This document shows positions 17,986-25,706 of a stretch of DNA of 35,578 nt, piece after piece. A program made the position numbers and the translations under genes. Position 1 is the first letter of the stretch, and each line of letters starts with the position of its first letter. The notes beneath the pieces were generated by a model that worked only from the letters and a program-made list of their open reading frames with translations, was not told the origin of the DNA and ran no database searches. This DNA is from an uncultured Prolixibacteraceae bacterium (GTDB taxonomy: Bacteria > Bacteroidota > Bacteroidia > Bacteroidales > Prolixibacteraceae): contig CAJXZG010000055.1 of assembly GCA_913063265.1 (NCBI GenBank), forward strand, positions 1 through 35,578, given 5' to 3'.

Positions 17986-20517
17986 TTATTTACTTACTAA
18001 CTTAAAGGTTTCAGTTCTGTTTCCCCTTGAAATCCTCAATGTATAAAAACCTGGATTTTCAACCTGGATTTTTGTTTTACCAGACCATTGATCAATCTCG
18101 ATTTTTTTTACCAATGCGCCGAGGGAGTTATAAAGTTCAGCTTTAATTTCATTGTCAACATACAGTCCTGTTTCCAGGATAAAATATCCAGCAAAAGGAT
18201 TTGGGTATACTTTAAATCCAAATTCGTTTTCTTCTATTCCTGTTACACAGTTTGCATCATTAGCAGAATAAACTCTGATTGCTATTCTATCCGACTTTGT
18301 AGTACATCCATTTGTACTTGCTTCCAAAAAGTAGCTACCGGTTCTGTCGATATCAATAGAAGAAATTGAACCTTCAATGCGTGTAAAACTTTTAAGCCAA
18401 TTGTAAGAAACACTATTTGAAACTTTTGCCTGTAGATTTACTTCTCCCCCCGGACAAAATTCCAAATCCCCAGTTGTTAGCACTTCAACTTCAGGAAAGG
18501 AATTTACAATTACTTTAAAGGGACCAGAAGTTATAGCCGTTTTTCCATTGCTAACCTCAACAGAATAAATACCTTCATCAATTGTGGTTAACGAAGCAGA
18601 CTTTTCGGTTAAAACTGAATCGTTTTTAAACCATGTATATGATAATCCTTCTCCACTCACTGTGTTTAATGTAATTTCTTCTCCTTCACATAAAACTGCT
18701 GGTTTTTCGCTGGTAATATCTACCCGATCAGGTAAATTTGTATCAAAGGACAGAACCACAATATTTTCTTTTCCACTCTTTTTTGAATGTTCCAGTGTAA
18801 AAGTTCCGCTGCGTTCTTTTTCTCCCGCTTTTATCGTGTATTTATATTCTCCTAAAAATCCATCAAAAGTTACTTTGCCCTGGGAATCTGTTTTAATTTC
18901 AGTCTTATTAGTCCACCACTTATTAAATACTAAATCCTTGTACATTTCGCCATGAGGCCTGATATTCCAGTCAGAATCAAATAACGCACCTTCCGGCAAC
19001 CAATGACTGTTTGCCCAGAATCCCCAGAAAAGAAATGACTTCACACTTTCGTGGCTAAAACAAATTGTCATAAAATCACGGGTATAATCCGCCTGAACTT
19101 TCCTTTGTGTGATGTTTATATCGTGTTCTGTAATTTTAATGTCTTTACCGAGTTCTGCGAAACGTTCGAGAATTGAATATACTTTGGTAATGGAAGTGAG
19201 GTCTCCCCCCATATGTCCTTGCATTCCAATACCGTCAACTTCTCCACCCTTTTCCTCAATAAATTTTACGAGGTTATAATATGAATTTTGTTTATCAATA
19301 TTATTTCCTCCACCTGAAATTATTGAATAATCGTTAAGATAAAGTTTAACAGTACGGTCGTTATTGCGAACCCTTTTAAACCAGTCGGCCATCACTTCAT
19401 TCCCAAGAATATCCATTACATCATGTTCTGAATAAGGTTCGTTGATTACATCCCAGTCATTTAATCTTCCATTTGTAAATTTTGTTACCTCTTTAATACG
19501 TTTGTCGATTGAATTGCGAAGAGCAAGCGGATTATTTTTGTAGGATTCGATATTTGAAGTCATGTGTTTCCATGAAGGCCAGATTATATTGTGTCCGCGC
19601 ACTGCAATACCTTTGGCTTCCAGCGAATCGAGTGACCTTGAAATATTTGTTTTTGAATTCGAGATAAACATTGGCCATTTTAAATCGTTTTCAAATACTA
19701 CTTCGTTAAACAATTCATACACTTTATTTCTAAAGGTGCTATTCTCTATAAACCGGCTTGCCGGAATAGCACTCCCCCACCCGAATTTATGTTTTGTCAT
19801 TTCAACTGTCACATCAGCGTTTTCAACAACGTTTCCATTTTCGTCGTGAACTATAATATCAATCTTTCCTTTTCGAATCTGCTCTATCCTTTCCTGTGCT
19901 GAGGTTCGCCATGGTGCATCCTGTTCCCTGCCGTAATAAGAGATTTCTGTAGTGGGTAAATCTTCCAATGCAACACTGTTTTTAAAATTTAGAAATTTTA
20001 CATCGGCTATTTCTATTGTTTGCGAGTCATATCCTGTAAACAAACAATACCGTGTTTCTGCAGCAGTCCAGGTTGATTTGCTTTTTGTTGATGCATAATA
20101 TTGTTTCCATTCGCTACCAATAAGTATCTTATGAGCAATCTCCTTACTATAGGTTTTATTATGCTCAATAACAACTGAAACAGCAGCCTCACCTGATTCT
20201 TCTTTTGAAGCAGTAGTTCGGGCAAAAAACGAAACTAAAATAACATCGTCTTTTTCAATTCCGGCTACCGATGGAAATTGAATTTGAGCATCCCAATAGT
20301 TATTCAATCCTGTACCGGTAGTTGCCCTAATTGCTTTTGTAAAGGATTGATTCGAAACCGAAACTTCTGTTAATGTAACTCTGCCTACCTTCACAAAAGT
20401 TGTTCCGGATGTTCTGTTTAAAATAGTTCCTCCTTCCGGAATTTGTGCTGATACCGGCATAACGGCAATTAAAAAAAATAAGGTATAAACAATTTTGAGA
20501 GAAAAAGACTTGTTCAT
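17986..20517 (-). CDS. GH10-like endo-glycanase with CBM-like, Ig-like and T9SS domains
   Basis: Start chosen at the ATG at 20517, where the signal peptide MNKSFSLK...VSAQ begins; an in-frame ATG at 20550 would add 11 unlikely residues. 843 residues: N-terminal beta-sandwich (CBM4/9-like, about 25-180), a linker domain ending MTKHKFGWGSAI, then a GH10-type barrel (about 230-560) with RGHNIIWPSW, acid/base Glu360 in WDVINEP and nucleophile Glu464 in ITEHDI. Classic GH10 has TELD or TEFD at that point. Two Ig-like domains (about 610-765) and a T9SS type A domain (VYPNPFAG to the C-terminus) follow. GH10 enzymes cleave beta-1,4-xylan-type chains. In this locus the substrate may instead be a xylose- or glucuronate-bearing algal polymer. 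Upstream gap to GH16 is 172 bp. Confidence 0.9.
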   Translation of the reverse strand: MNKSFSLKIVYTLFFLIAVMPVSAQIPEGGTILNRTSGTTFVKVGRVTLTEVSVSNQSFTKAIRATTGTGLNNYWDAQIQFPSVAGIEKDDVILVSFFARTTASKEESGEAAVSVVIEHNKTYSKEIAHKILIGSEWKQYYASTKSKSTWTAAETRYCLFTGYDSQTIEIADVKFLNFKNSVALEDLPTTEISYYGREQDAPWRTSAQERIEQIRKGKIDIIVHDENGNVVENADVTVEMTKHKFGWGSAIPASRFIENSTFRNKVYELFNEVVFENDLKWPMFISNSKTNISRSLDSLEAKGIAVRGHNIIWPSWKHMTSNIESYKNNPLALRNSIDKRIKEVTKFTNGRLNDWDVINEPYSEHDVMDILGNEVMADWFKRVRNNDRTVKLYLNDYSIISGGGNNIDKQNSYYNLVKFIEEKGGEVDGIGMQGHMGGDLTSITKVYSILERFAELGKDIKITEHDINITQRKVQADYTRDFMTICFSHESVKSFLFWGFWANSHWLPEGALFDSDWNIRPHGEMYKDLVFNKWWTNKTEIKTDSQGKVTFDGFLGEYKYTIKAGEKERSGTFTLEHSKKSGKENIVVLSFDTNLPDRVDITSEKPAVLCEGEEITLNTVSGEGLSYTWFKNDSVLTEKSASLTTIDEGIYSVEVSNGKTAITSGPFKVIVNSFPEVEVLTTGDLEFCPGGEVNLQAKVSNSVSYNWLKSFTRIEGSISSIDIDRTGSYFLEASTNGCTTKSDRIAIRVYSANDANCVTGIEENEFGFKVYPNPFAGYFILETGLYVDNEIKAELYNSLGALVKKIEIDQWSGKTKIQVENPGFYTLRISRGNRTETFKLVSK

Positions 20518-20689
20518 GTCGATTTTAGGTTTTTGATTTAAACAATACAAAACTAAAAGAACATTACAATTTCTCGCTTAGAATAGTTTTAAATTGTAAA
20601 CTTCTTAAACAATAATAAAGATTTGTAAAACTAATATGAAAATATACCGGGATATGCGGGTAATTCTGTGCTAAAGTTGTTATAAACAG

Positions 20690-22018
20690 TTAGTAACAAC
20701 TTATTTTTCTAACCACATTAAATTTTGGAGAATATATGGTTACAAGGTAAATTCCTTTTGAGCCCAAAACATTTCGGTTTATTGTAAGTGATTTATCAGC
20801 CGTAAGTTTCTGATAAACTACTTTCCCTGTAATATCCGAAATCTTTACAGTGTAATCCCTGGTTTCAACTGCAACATTTATATTAAAACTGTCTCCTTTT
20901 ACCGGATTAGGAAAAATATTGACCATACCCTCCTTTTGTTTCAGAGCGTTTAAGTCGGTTGTATAATCCACAATTACTAAAATATTTCCCTGTTTATTTC
21001 CATCATCGGAAGTACATGTTATTGTAGCTGTACCGGACCTCATTGCTTTAACTTCTCCGTTGGGTTTAACTGGTGCTACTCCCGTGTTATCCGACTTCCA
21101 TGACACATTTTGGTTGGTGGCATCATTCGGAGTAATAACGGGCAACAAAATCCTTGTTTCTCCCCGATTTTTTAAGACAATAGTATCAGGATCGAAATGT
21201 ACACCTTCAACAGGTACACTTCCGGGTTTGTATTCCATTTTATAGGTTCTGACCCAATCGACATATTGGATATTTTTTGTTGAGTCTTCCAGCGATTCGA
21301 TGGTGGGTAATCCAACTCCCCAGGTGAAGGTTTCCATATCAAAAAACATGTACATATTTTCGTTAAATGGTCCTCCTGTTTTAGATGTATGAACCTCTTT
21401 TCCATCGAGATAAAAAATTACAGTTTCAGCATCTTTCCACCAAACACCGTAAGTAAAAAATGTTTCGTTACAGGCGGGTTCCAGGATATCACCTTCCCAT
21501 GGTGTAGAAACATCATTCTCCCAACCATCTTTATAATAGTGCAAATTGGTTTTCATGTGTGTTTCATGGCCGGCAAAAGCAGGTGCGGTTGGCGCTCCAA
21601 AATTTTCTATTACATCTATTTCGCTGTAACTTCCCTGAAACCAGTATGCTCCCGTCATCGAAAGTGTCGGGCATTTAATACGTGCTTCAGAGTAGTAGCC
21701 TGGTTTCATAGCTTTTGTTTTTGACGAAACACAGGCTGAATGTACCCAGTTTCCTTGTTGGTCGTAATTTGCAACGGTTGATTTCAATTTTAAAAAACCA
21801 CCTGAGACTGAAACATTTTCGCGTTTAAAAGTGCTGGGTGGCCTGCCAGCCCAATAAGGATGATAGTTTAACCATTTGGAATCATCCAATTCTGAACCTT
21901 CAAATTCGTCAGTTAATTCCTCAACTTTTACCCAATGTTTTTCCGGCGATGCATCAGGTTGTGCATAGGAAACAAAAGAAATAAAAAGGATAAATAAATG
22001 AAAAAGAATGATTCTCAT
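20690..22018 (-). CDS. GH16 endo-glycanase (agarase/porphyranase-like) with Big2 and T9SS domains
   Basis: 442 residues. After a signal peptide ending near SYAQ (20), residues about 30-265 are a GH16 beta-jelly roll. The active-site strand is E133-I-D135-V-I-E138 (YSEIDVIENFG): nucleophile Glu133, assisting Asp135, acid/base Glu138. Features such as WAGRPPSTFKRENVSV and GYYSEARIK recall the agarase/porphyranase/carrageenase branch of GH16 rather than laminarinases. A bacterial Ig-like group 2 domain (about 270-350) and a T9SS type A domain (IFPNPVKGD to the C-terminus) follow, so the enzyme is secreted to the surface. It begins 25 bp after GH88. The GH16 branch assignment suggests a marine sulfated polymer; the exact linkage is unknown. 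Confidence 0.9.
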   Translation of the reverse strand: MRIILFHLFILFISFVSYAQPDASPEKHWVKVEELTDEFEGSELDDSKWLNYHPYWAGRPPSTFKRENVSVSGGFLKLKSTVANYDQQGNWVHSACVSSKTKAMKPGYYSEARIKCPTLSMTGAYWFQGSYSEIDVIENFGAPTAPAFAGHETHMKTNLHYYKDGWENDVSTPWEGDILEPACNETFFTYGVWWKDAETVIFYLDGKEVHTSKTGGPFNENMYMFFDMETFTWGVGLPTIESLEDSTKNIQYVDWVRTYKMEYKPGSVPVEGVHFDPDTIVLKNRGETRILLPVITPNDATNQNVSWKSDNTGVAPVKPNGEVKAMRSGTATITCTSDDGNKQGNILVIVDYTTDLNALKQKEGMVNIFPNPVKGDSFNINVAVETRDYTVKISDITGKVVYQKLTADKSLTINRNVLGSKGIYLVTIYSPKFNVVRKISCY

Positions 22019-22043
22019 GATTCTGAATTATTCACAATTTAAC

Positions 22044-23222
22044 TTACTTCTTTTCAAGATTTCTTTTCCTGATTAAACATTCAAGAAAATAATAATCTGC
22101 ATAAACCAAAGGTACGTCAATTTCAGAATCATGTGGAAAACTTCCTGTACTATGTTCCAACAAAAATCCTTTGTTTTCACCTACCGGAGCAAGAAATTTT
22201 TCTGATGACAAATTTTCCAGCATCAAATTGGCAACATTTAAATATTCCTCGCCATTTTCAGAATACTCGCTTAATTCAAAAAATGCACTTGCAATTACTG
22301 CTCCTGCCGATGCATCATAAGGTTCATCCGGAATATTCGGAGCATCATAATCCCAGTACGGAATTTTACCTTCTTTCATTCCAGGCTGACTTAAAATATA
22401 GCTTGCAATTTCTTCTGCTTTTTGCAAAAAATCAGTCATTTCTGTTTCACGATACATCAAAGTATAACCATACAATCCCCATGCCTGTCCTCGTGACCAC
22501 GCACTTTCATCAGATAATCCCTGGTGGGTATTTCTTTTTCTGACTTCGCTTGTTTCAGGATTATAATCAATTACATGAAAACTTGAATTATCTTCACGAA
22601 AATGATTTTTTGCAGTTGTTTGTGCATGTTTGATGGCAATATCTTTAAGTTGTTCATCTCCTGTTTCTTTATACGCCCACAGCATTAACTCAAGATTCAT
22701 CATATTATCTATAATTACAGGAAAATTCCATTTATCCTTTGCAAAATCCCACGACCGCAAACAGCCTACAACGGGATTATATCTGGTAGCAAGTGTTTTG
22801 GCAGATTGAATCAGAATATCACGATACTCTGTGTTTTGAGTATGTTGCCAGGCTTTACCAAAACTACAGTACATTTTAAATCCCATATCGTGGGTGCCGT
22901 CATTCCATTTTTCCTTTTCCAACGGGATTGTGGCATTAATTGCATATTCCTTCCATTTTTCTTCCCCTGTTAATTCGTAAAGCATCCAAAGGTTGCCGGG
23001 ATAAAAACCACTCGTCCAGTCCCGACTAGGTACCAATTTTAATTCTCCGTCTTCGATGGTTCTTGGAGAAACCTTAACACTATCTTTATGCTGATTCACC
23101 AAATCAACAGCAAATTCTATTTGCTGGCTTATGTGACTTAACAAATCTTTTTTTGTTTCTTTCTCTTCAGTAGAACAGCCTACAAGGGCAATTACCAAAG
23201 CTATAACAGCTATTTTTCTCAT
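22044..23222 (-). CDS. GH88 unsaturated glucuronyl hydrolase, lipoprotein
   Basis: 392 residues with lipobox LVGC (Cys15), so lipid-anchored. It is an (alpha/alpha)6 barrel of family GH88, with the two catalytic aspartates at Asp112 (THDMGF) and Asp172 (IIDNMMNL) and the motif DESAWSRGQAWGLYGY. The enzyme hydrates the 4,5-unsaturated uronic acid left at the non-reducing end by a polysaccharide lyase and releases it as 4-deoxy-L-threo-5-hexosulose-uronate. It sits 97 bp after the heparinase-fold lyase and 25 bp before GH16, so it directly follows the lyase whose products it should process. The released keto-uronate may be the substrate of the SDR at 11021. Confidence 0.95.
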   Translation of the reverse strand: MRKIAVIALVIALVGCSTEEKETKKDLLSHISQQIEFAVDLVNQHKDSVKVSPRTIEDGELKLVPSRDWTSGFYPGNLWMLYELTGEEKWKEYAINATIPLEKEKWNDGTHDMGFKMYCSFGKAWQHTQNTEYRDILIQSAKTLATRYNPVVGCLRSWDFAKDKWNFPVIIDNMMNLELMLWAYKETGDEQLKDIAIKHAQTTAKNHFREDNSSFHVIDYNPETSEVRKRNTHQGLSDESAWSRGQAWGLYGYTLMYRETEMTDFLQKAEEIASYILSQPGMKEGKIPYWDYDAPNIPDEPYDASAGAVIASAFFELSEYSENGEEYLNVANLMLENLSSEKFLAPVGENKGFLLEHSTGSFPHDSEIDVPLVYADYYFLECLIRKRNLEKK

Positions 23223-23319
23223 TACAAATAATTCAGTTTTTGTTGTTTAAATTTAAGATGCTCCTAATTTATAAAAAAGATTAAAATAGGATTGAATTCT
23301 ATTTTCAGTTTAATAAACT

Positions 23320-25188
23320 TTAGTATTCACCATTCAGCCGAATTTCGATTTTTGTTTTTCCATCCGTTATAGTCCAGGCAGGAATCCTGATTTCAATACG
23401 TTTCAAATTCTCAAACTGTCGATCCAATTCAAGTGGAGCAGGATATAAAGAAACTACTGTAACGCTTAATTCAGGATGCGAAAGATTTTCAAGTTTTAAA
23501 TATTTTCCATCTTGTTTTAAAATTGCTCCCCCAGGTACAATTTCAACGTCGGCAGCTGTCATCAATTGCCAGGTAATTAATTCCGTTTTATCTGAAATTT
23601 CAATTTCATCCTCAATGGTTATTGAAGTCGGAGTTTCTTTTTCAAATTTCCTTGTGGCAGAGGTTAACAAATCACCAAAAGCCGGAGTCATGTCCAGTGC
23701 GGCTTCAACATGCTCCCCATTTGAAAAGTTGGTAAATTCTACCATTCCATCAACCACATGCAGTTCATTATTTACCGTAATTGTGCTGTGTCCGTAATTG
23801 TTTTTTGTAAGTAAAGTCCATCGTTGGCAATCCTGACAACTGCTCCACAAATCAAATCCTGTTTTTTCCAACTGATGGTAGCCCTGGTTTCCGGGATCGA
23901 TGCTCCATCGAACACCATTTATTTCAAAGATAAATGAACCTGCATCCATATTGCCATGGTTTACGGTTCCCCGGCCACCCTTAGCTCCAAAGTAATAACC
24001 GTACTTATCGTTTTCACCGCCGGTAAAAACTACTACCGGATTACTTCCATCACCTTTCCAGGCTGTCGGAATTTTCTCCTCACCCTTTTCTTCATATTGA
24101 GAAATCCATACCAAAGCTGCACCGGCCAATCTTGATCTTACCCCGACTTTTTCTGTTGGAACTAAAAATCTTTCTTTTTCGAAAAAAGTTTTATTCCCTG
24201 TTTTTGTTGCAAACCACGCCAGAATAATATCCCCCTGTTCACTTCGTTTGTCACCACAATCGGCAAAATTATAATACCATCCGGATGGAGTATTCATTAA
24301 ACTCTTAAATGTAGCACTCTCCTTAAATGCAGGATATTCAAAGTGGCCAAAATCTGTTCCAAATGCACTTTCCAACATTGCCGCCGTTATCACTGAAAAA
24401 CTTGTTCCATAACTCCAGTAAGTCGCTCCTTCAGGGTAAACTCCATCCGGCCCATATTCAACTAATGCATTAGGCAATCCGTCCAACGCACGATGAATGG
24501 TTTTAGCCGCCAGTTCAGGCTCAATTTCAGCAATTGCTATTGATGCCGCAATCATTCCGCCATTACAAACCTGATTCCAGTTGTTGGTGCCATATGCCCA
24601 ACCAGGATTTTTACCATTTTTGGGCCAACTTGGTTCAATTCCTTTTTTAATCAATGCGGTTTGTGCCAGTTTTTGTGTTTCTTTTGGCAGATCTCCGGCG
24701 GTCCAGTCCAAAGCCAAAGCCACTGCGAGCGCCATTTCTGCCACATCAAGGTAGTGACTTGGATTCCAATCGGAAAAGTTACAAACTGCAATTAACTCTT
24801 CATTTATTCGATTTAAATACTTTTTATTATTTTCTATTCGATAAACCATTCCCAGCATGTTAATTCTTTGCAGCATTTCCCGGGATACCCCCAAAAGTCT
24901 TCTTCCTTCCAACTCTCTTTTTAACAATGGCTTTTCAAAAACATTCTCAGCATTGATTTGAATGCCTTTGTAATAGTTTTGAATCACAGGATCTGATTTC
25001 AATTTCTTTTTGATTTCCTTTTCAATTTTTGAATTGAGGACCAACCTGGGTTGTGATTTACGAAGGTTTTTTTTGAGATATGAAACCGACATTGGATTAT
25101 CAAGTTTAGGGACTTCTTCATGCTGAGAAAATGATGATAAAACAATGGATAAAGAAAAAAATAACAGGAAAAAACTTTTAAAATTCAT
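23320..25188 (-). CDS. Heparinase II/III-fold polysaccharide lyase
   Basis: 622 residues with a signal peptide ending near SSFSQ (22). The N-terminal half is an (alpha/alpha) toroid with SHYLDVAEMA, NNWNQVCNGG (Asn202/Asn203) and YPEGATYWSYG (Tyr251, Tyr257). The C-terminal half is a beta-sandwich beginning about residue 383 with NHGNMDAGSF (His411, Asp415). These are the hallmark positions of heparinase II/III-type lyases (PL12, PL15, PL21 and relatives), where Tyr and His carry out beta-elimination next to a uronate. The usual NHGHxD pattern has Asn at the second His. It is the first gene of the minus-strand run and is followed by GH88, a standard lyase-hydrolase pair. The uronate polymer is not identified from sequence. 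Confidence 0.9.
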   Translation of the reverse strand: MNFKSFFLLFFSLSIVLSSFSQHEEVPKLDNPMSVSYLKKNLRKSQPRLVLNSKIEKEIKKKLKSDPVIQNYYKGIQINAENVFEKPLLKRELEGRRLLGVSREMLQRINMLGMVYRIENNKKYLNRINEELIAVCNFSDWNPSHYLDVAEMALAVALALDWTAGDLPKETQKLAQTALIKKGIEPSWPKNGKNPGWAYGTNNWNQVCNGGMIAASIAIAEIEPELAAKTIHRALDGLPNALVEYGPDGVYPEGATYWSYGTSFSVITAAMLESAFGTDFGHFEYPAFKESATFKSLMNTPSGWYYNFADCGDKRSEQGDIILAWFATKTGNKTFFEKERFLVPTEKVGVRSRLAGAALVWISQYEEKGEEKIPTAWKGDGSNPVVVFTGGENDKYGYYFGAKGGRGTVNHGNMDAGSFIFEINGVRWSIDPGNQGYHQLEKTGFDLWSSCQDCQRWTLLTKNNYGHSTITVNNELHVVDGMVEFTNFSNGEHVEAALDMTPAFGDLLTSATRKFEKETPTSITIEDEIEISDKTELITWQLMTAADVEIVPGGAILKQDGKYLKLENLSHPELSVTVVSLYPAPLELDRQFENLKRIEIRIPAWTITDGKTKIEIRLNGEY

Positions 25189-25308
25189 GGTTTATTTGGC
25201 TTATATTAAAATGTAAAAATAACAATTCAACGGTTTTAATCAATCCATGCCTTTAATGATTGATGAAATAATTACCTGTTTCAAACCATACAGAAACTTA
25301 TAAACAAA

Positions 25309-25327
25309 GTACAACAGACATTTGTAC
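25309..25327. promoter_or_regulatory. Palindrome GTACAA-N7-TTGTAC upstream of the lyase operon
   Basis: A perfect 6-bp inverted repeat with 7-bp spacer in the divergent gap between the lyase gene (minus) and the 77-residue gene (plus), about 120 bp before the lyase start. It could be an operator for either direction. No clear -7/-33 promoter pair was placed around it. Confidence 0.3.
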
Positions 25328-25412
25328 AACTAATTGATATTCAATCACATTTTATGTAACTCTAAAGCTTTTATTTCGTAATCGATATTAATAATTAAAA
25401 AAATCAATAATC

Positions 25413-25646
25413 ATGGATGAAGCTACCAGAAAAAAGTTCAAATTTAAAATCAGACTTCAGGCTGATCGGCATGAAGGAACTGCCGAAGAAGCAAATACCT
25501 TTTTAGAAACAGTAAATGACTGGTATCAGCAAGTCGGAAAAGAAAGTCTAATTGCGCATTTTAATGAAAAAAAAACGGTAAATGATTATTCGCATTATGA
25601 CAACTTTGAATTTGGAGACAGCGTAGACAAAGAAGCTTACGATTAA
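25413..25646 (+). CDS. Small acidic protein, candidate peptide substrate of the adjacent radical SAM enzyme
   Basis: 77 residues, not recognised as any known family. Residues 1-50 contain a basic start (RKKFKFKIR) followed by a predicted helix rich in Glu, Asn and Trp (TAEEANTFLETVNDWY). The last 25 residues are acidic and aromatic, with DYSHYDNFEFGDSVD. There is no signal peptide, lipobox or Cys. The gene lies 60 bp upstream of the B12-binding-type radical SAM gene, in the same direction and frame. A short leader-like helix plus a distinct C-terminal segment next to a radical SAM enzyme is the layout of a modified-peptide (RiPP) precursor; this is inference. It may equally be a small partner protein. 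Coding status is supported by composition and position. Confidence 0.65.
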   Translation: MDEATRKKFKFKIRLQADRHEGTAEEANTFLETVNDWYQQVGKESLIAHFNEKKTVNDYSHYDNFEFGDSVDKEAYD

Positions 25647-25706
25647 TCTCAAATTCCAAACTAAAACCCACAGTTTATCAATCAGAGTAAAAAATTAGAT
25701 GTTTTA

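Noticed and set aside
20676..20700. GTTGTTA and TAACAAC inverted repeat at the end of the GH16 gene
   Set aside because: The arms are 7 bp around 11 bases and on the minus strand no T-run follows, so it is not supported as a terminator.
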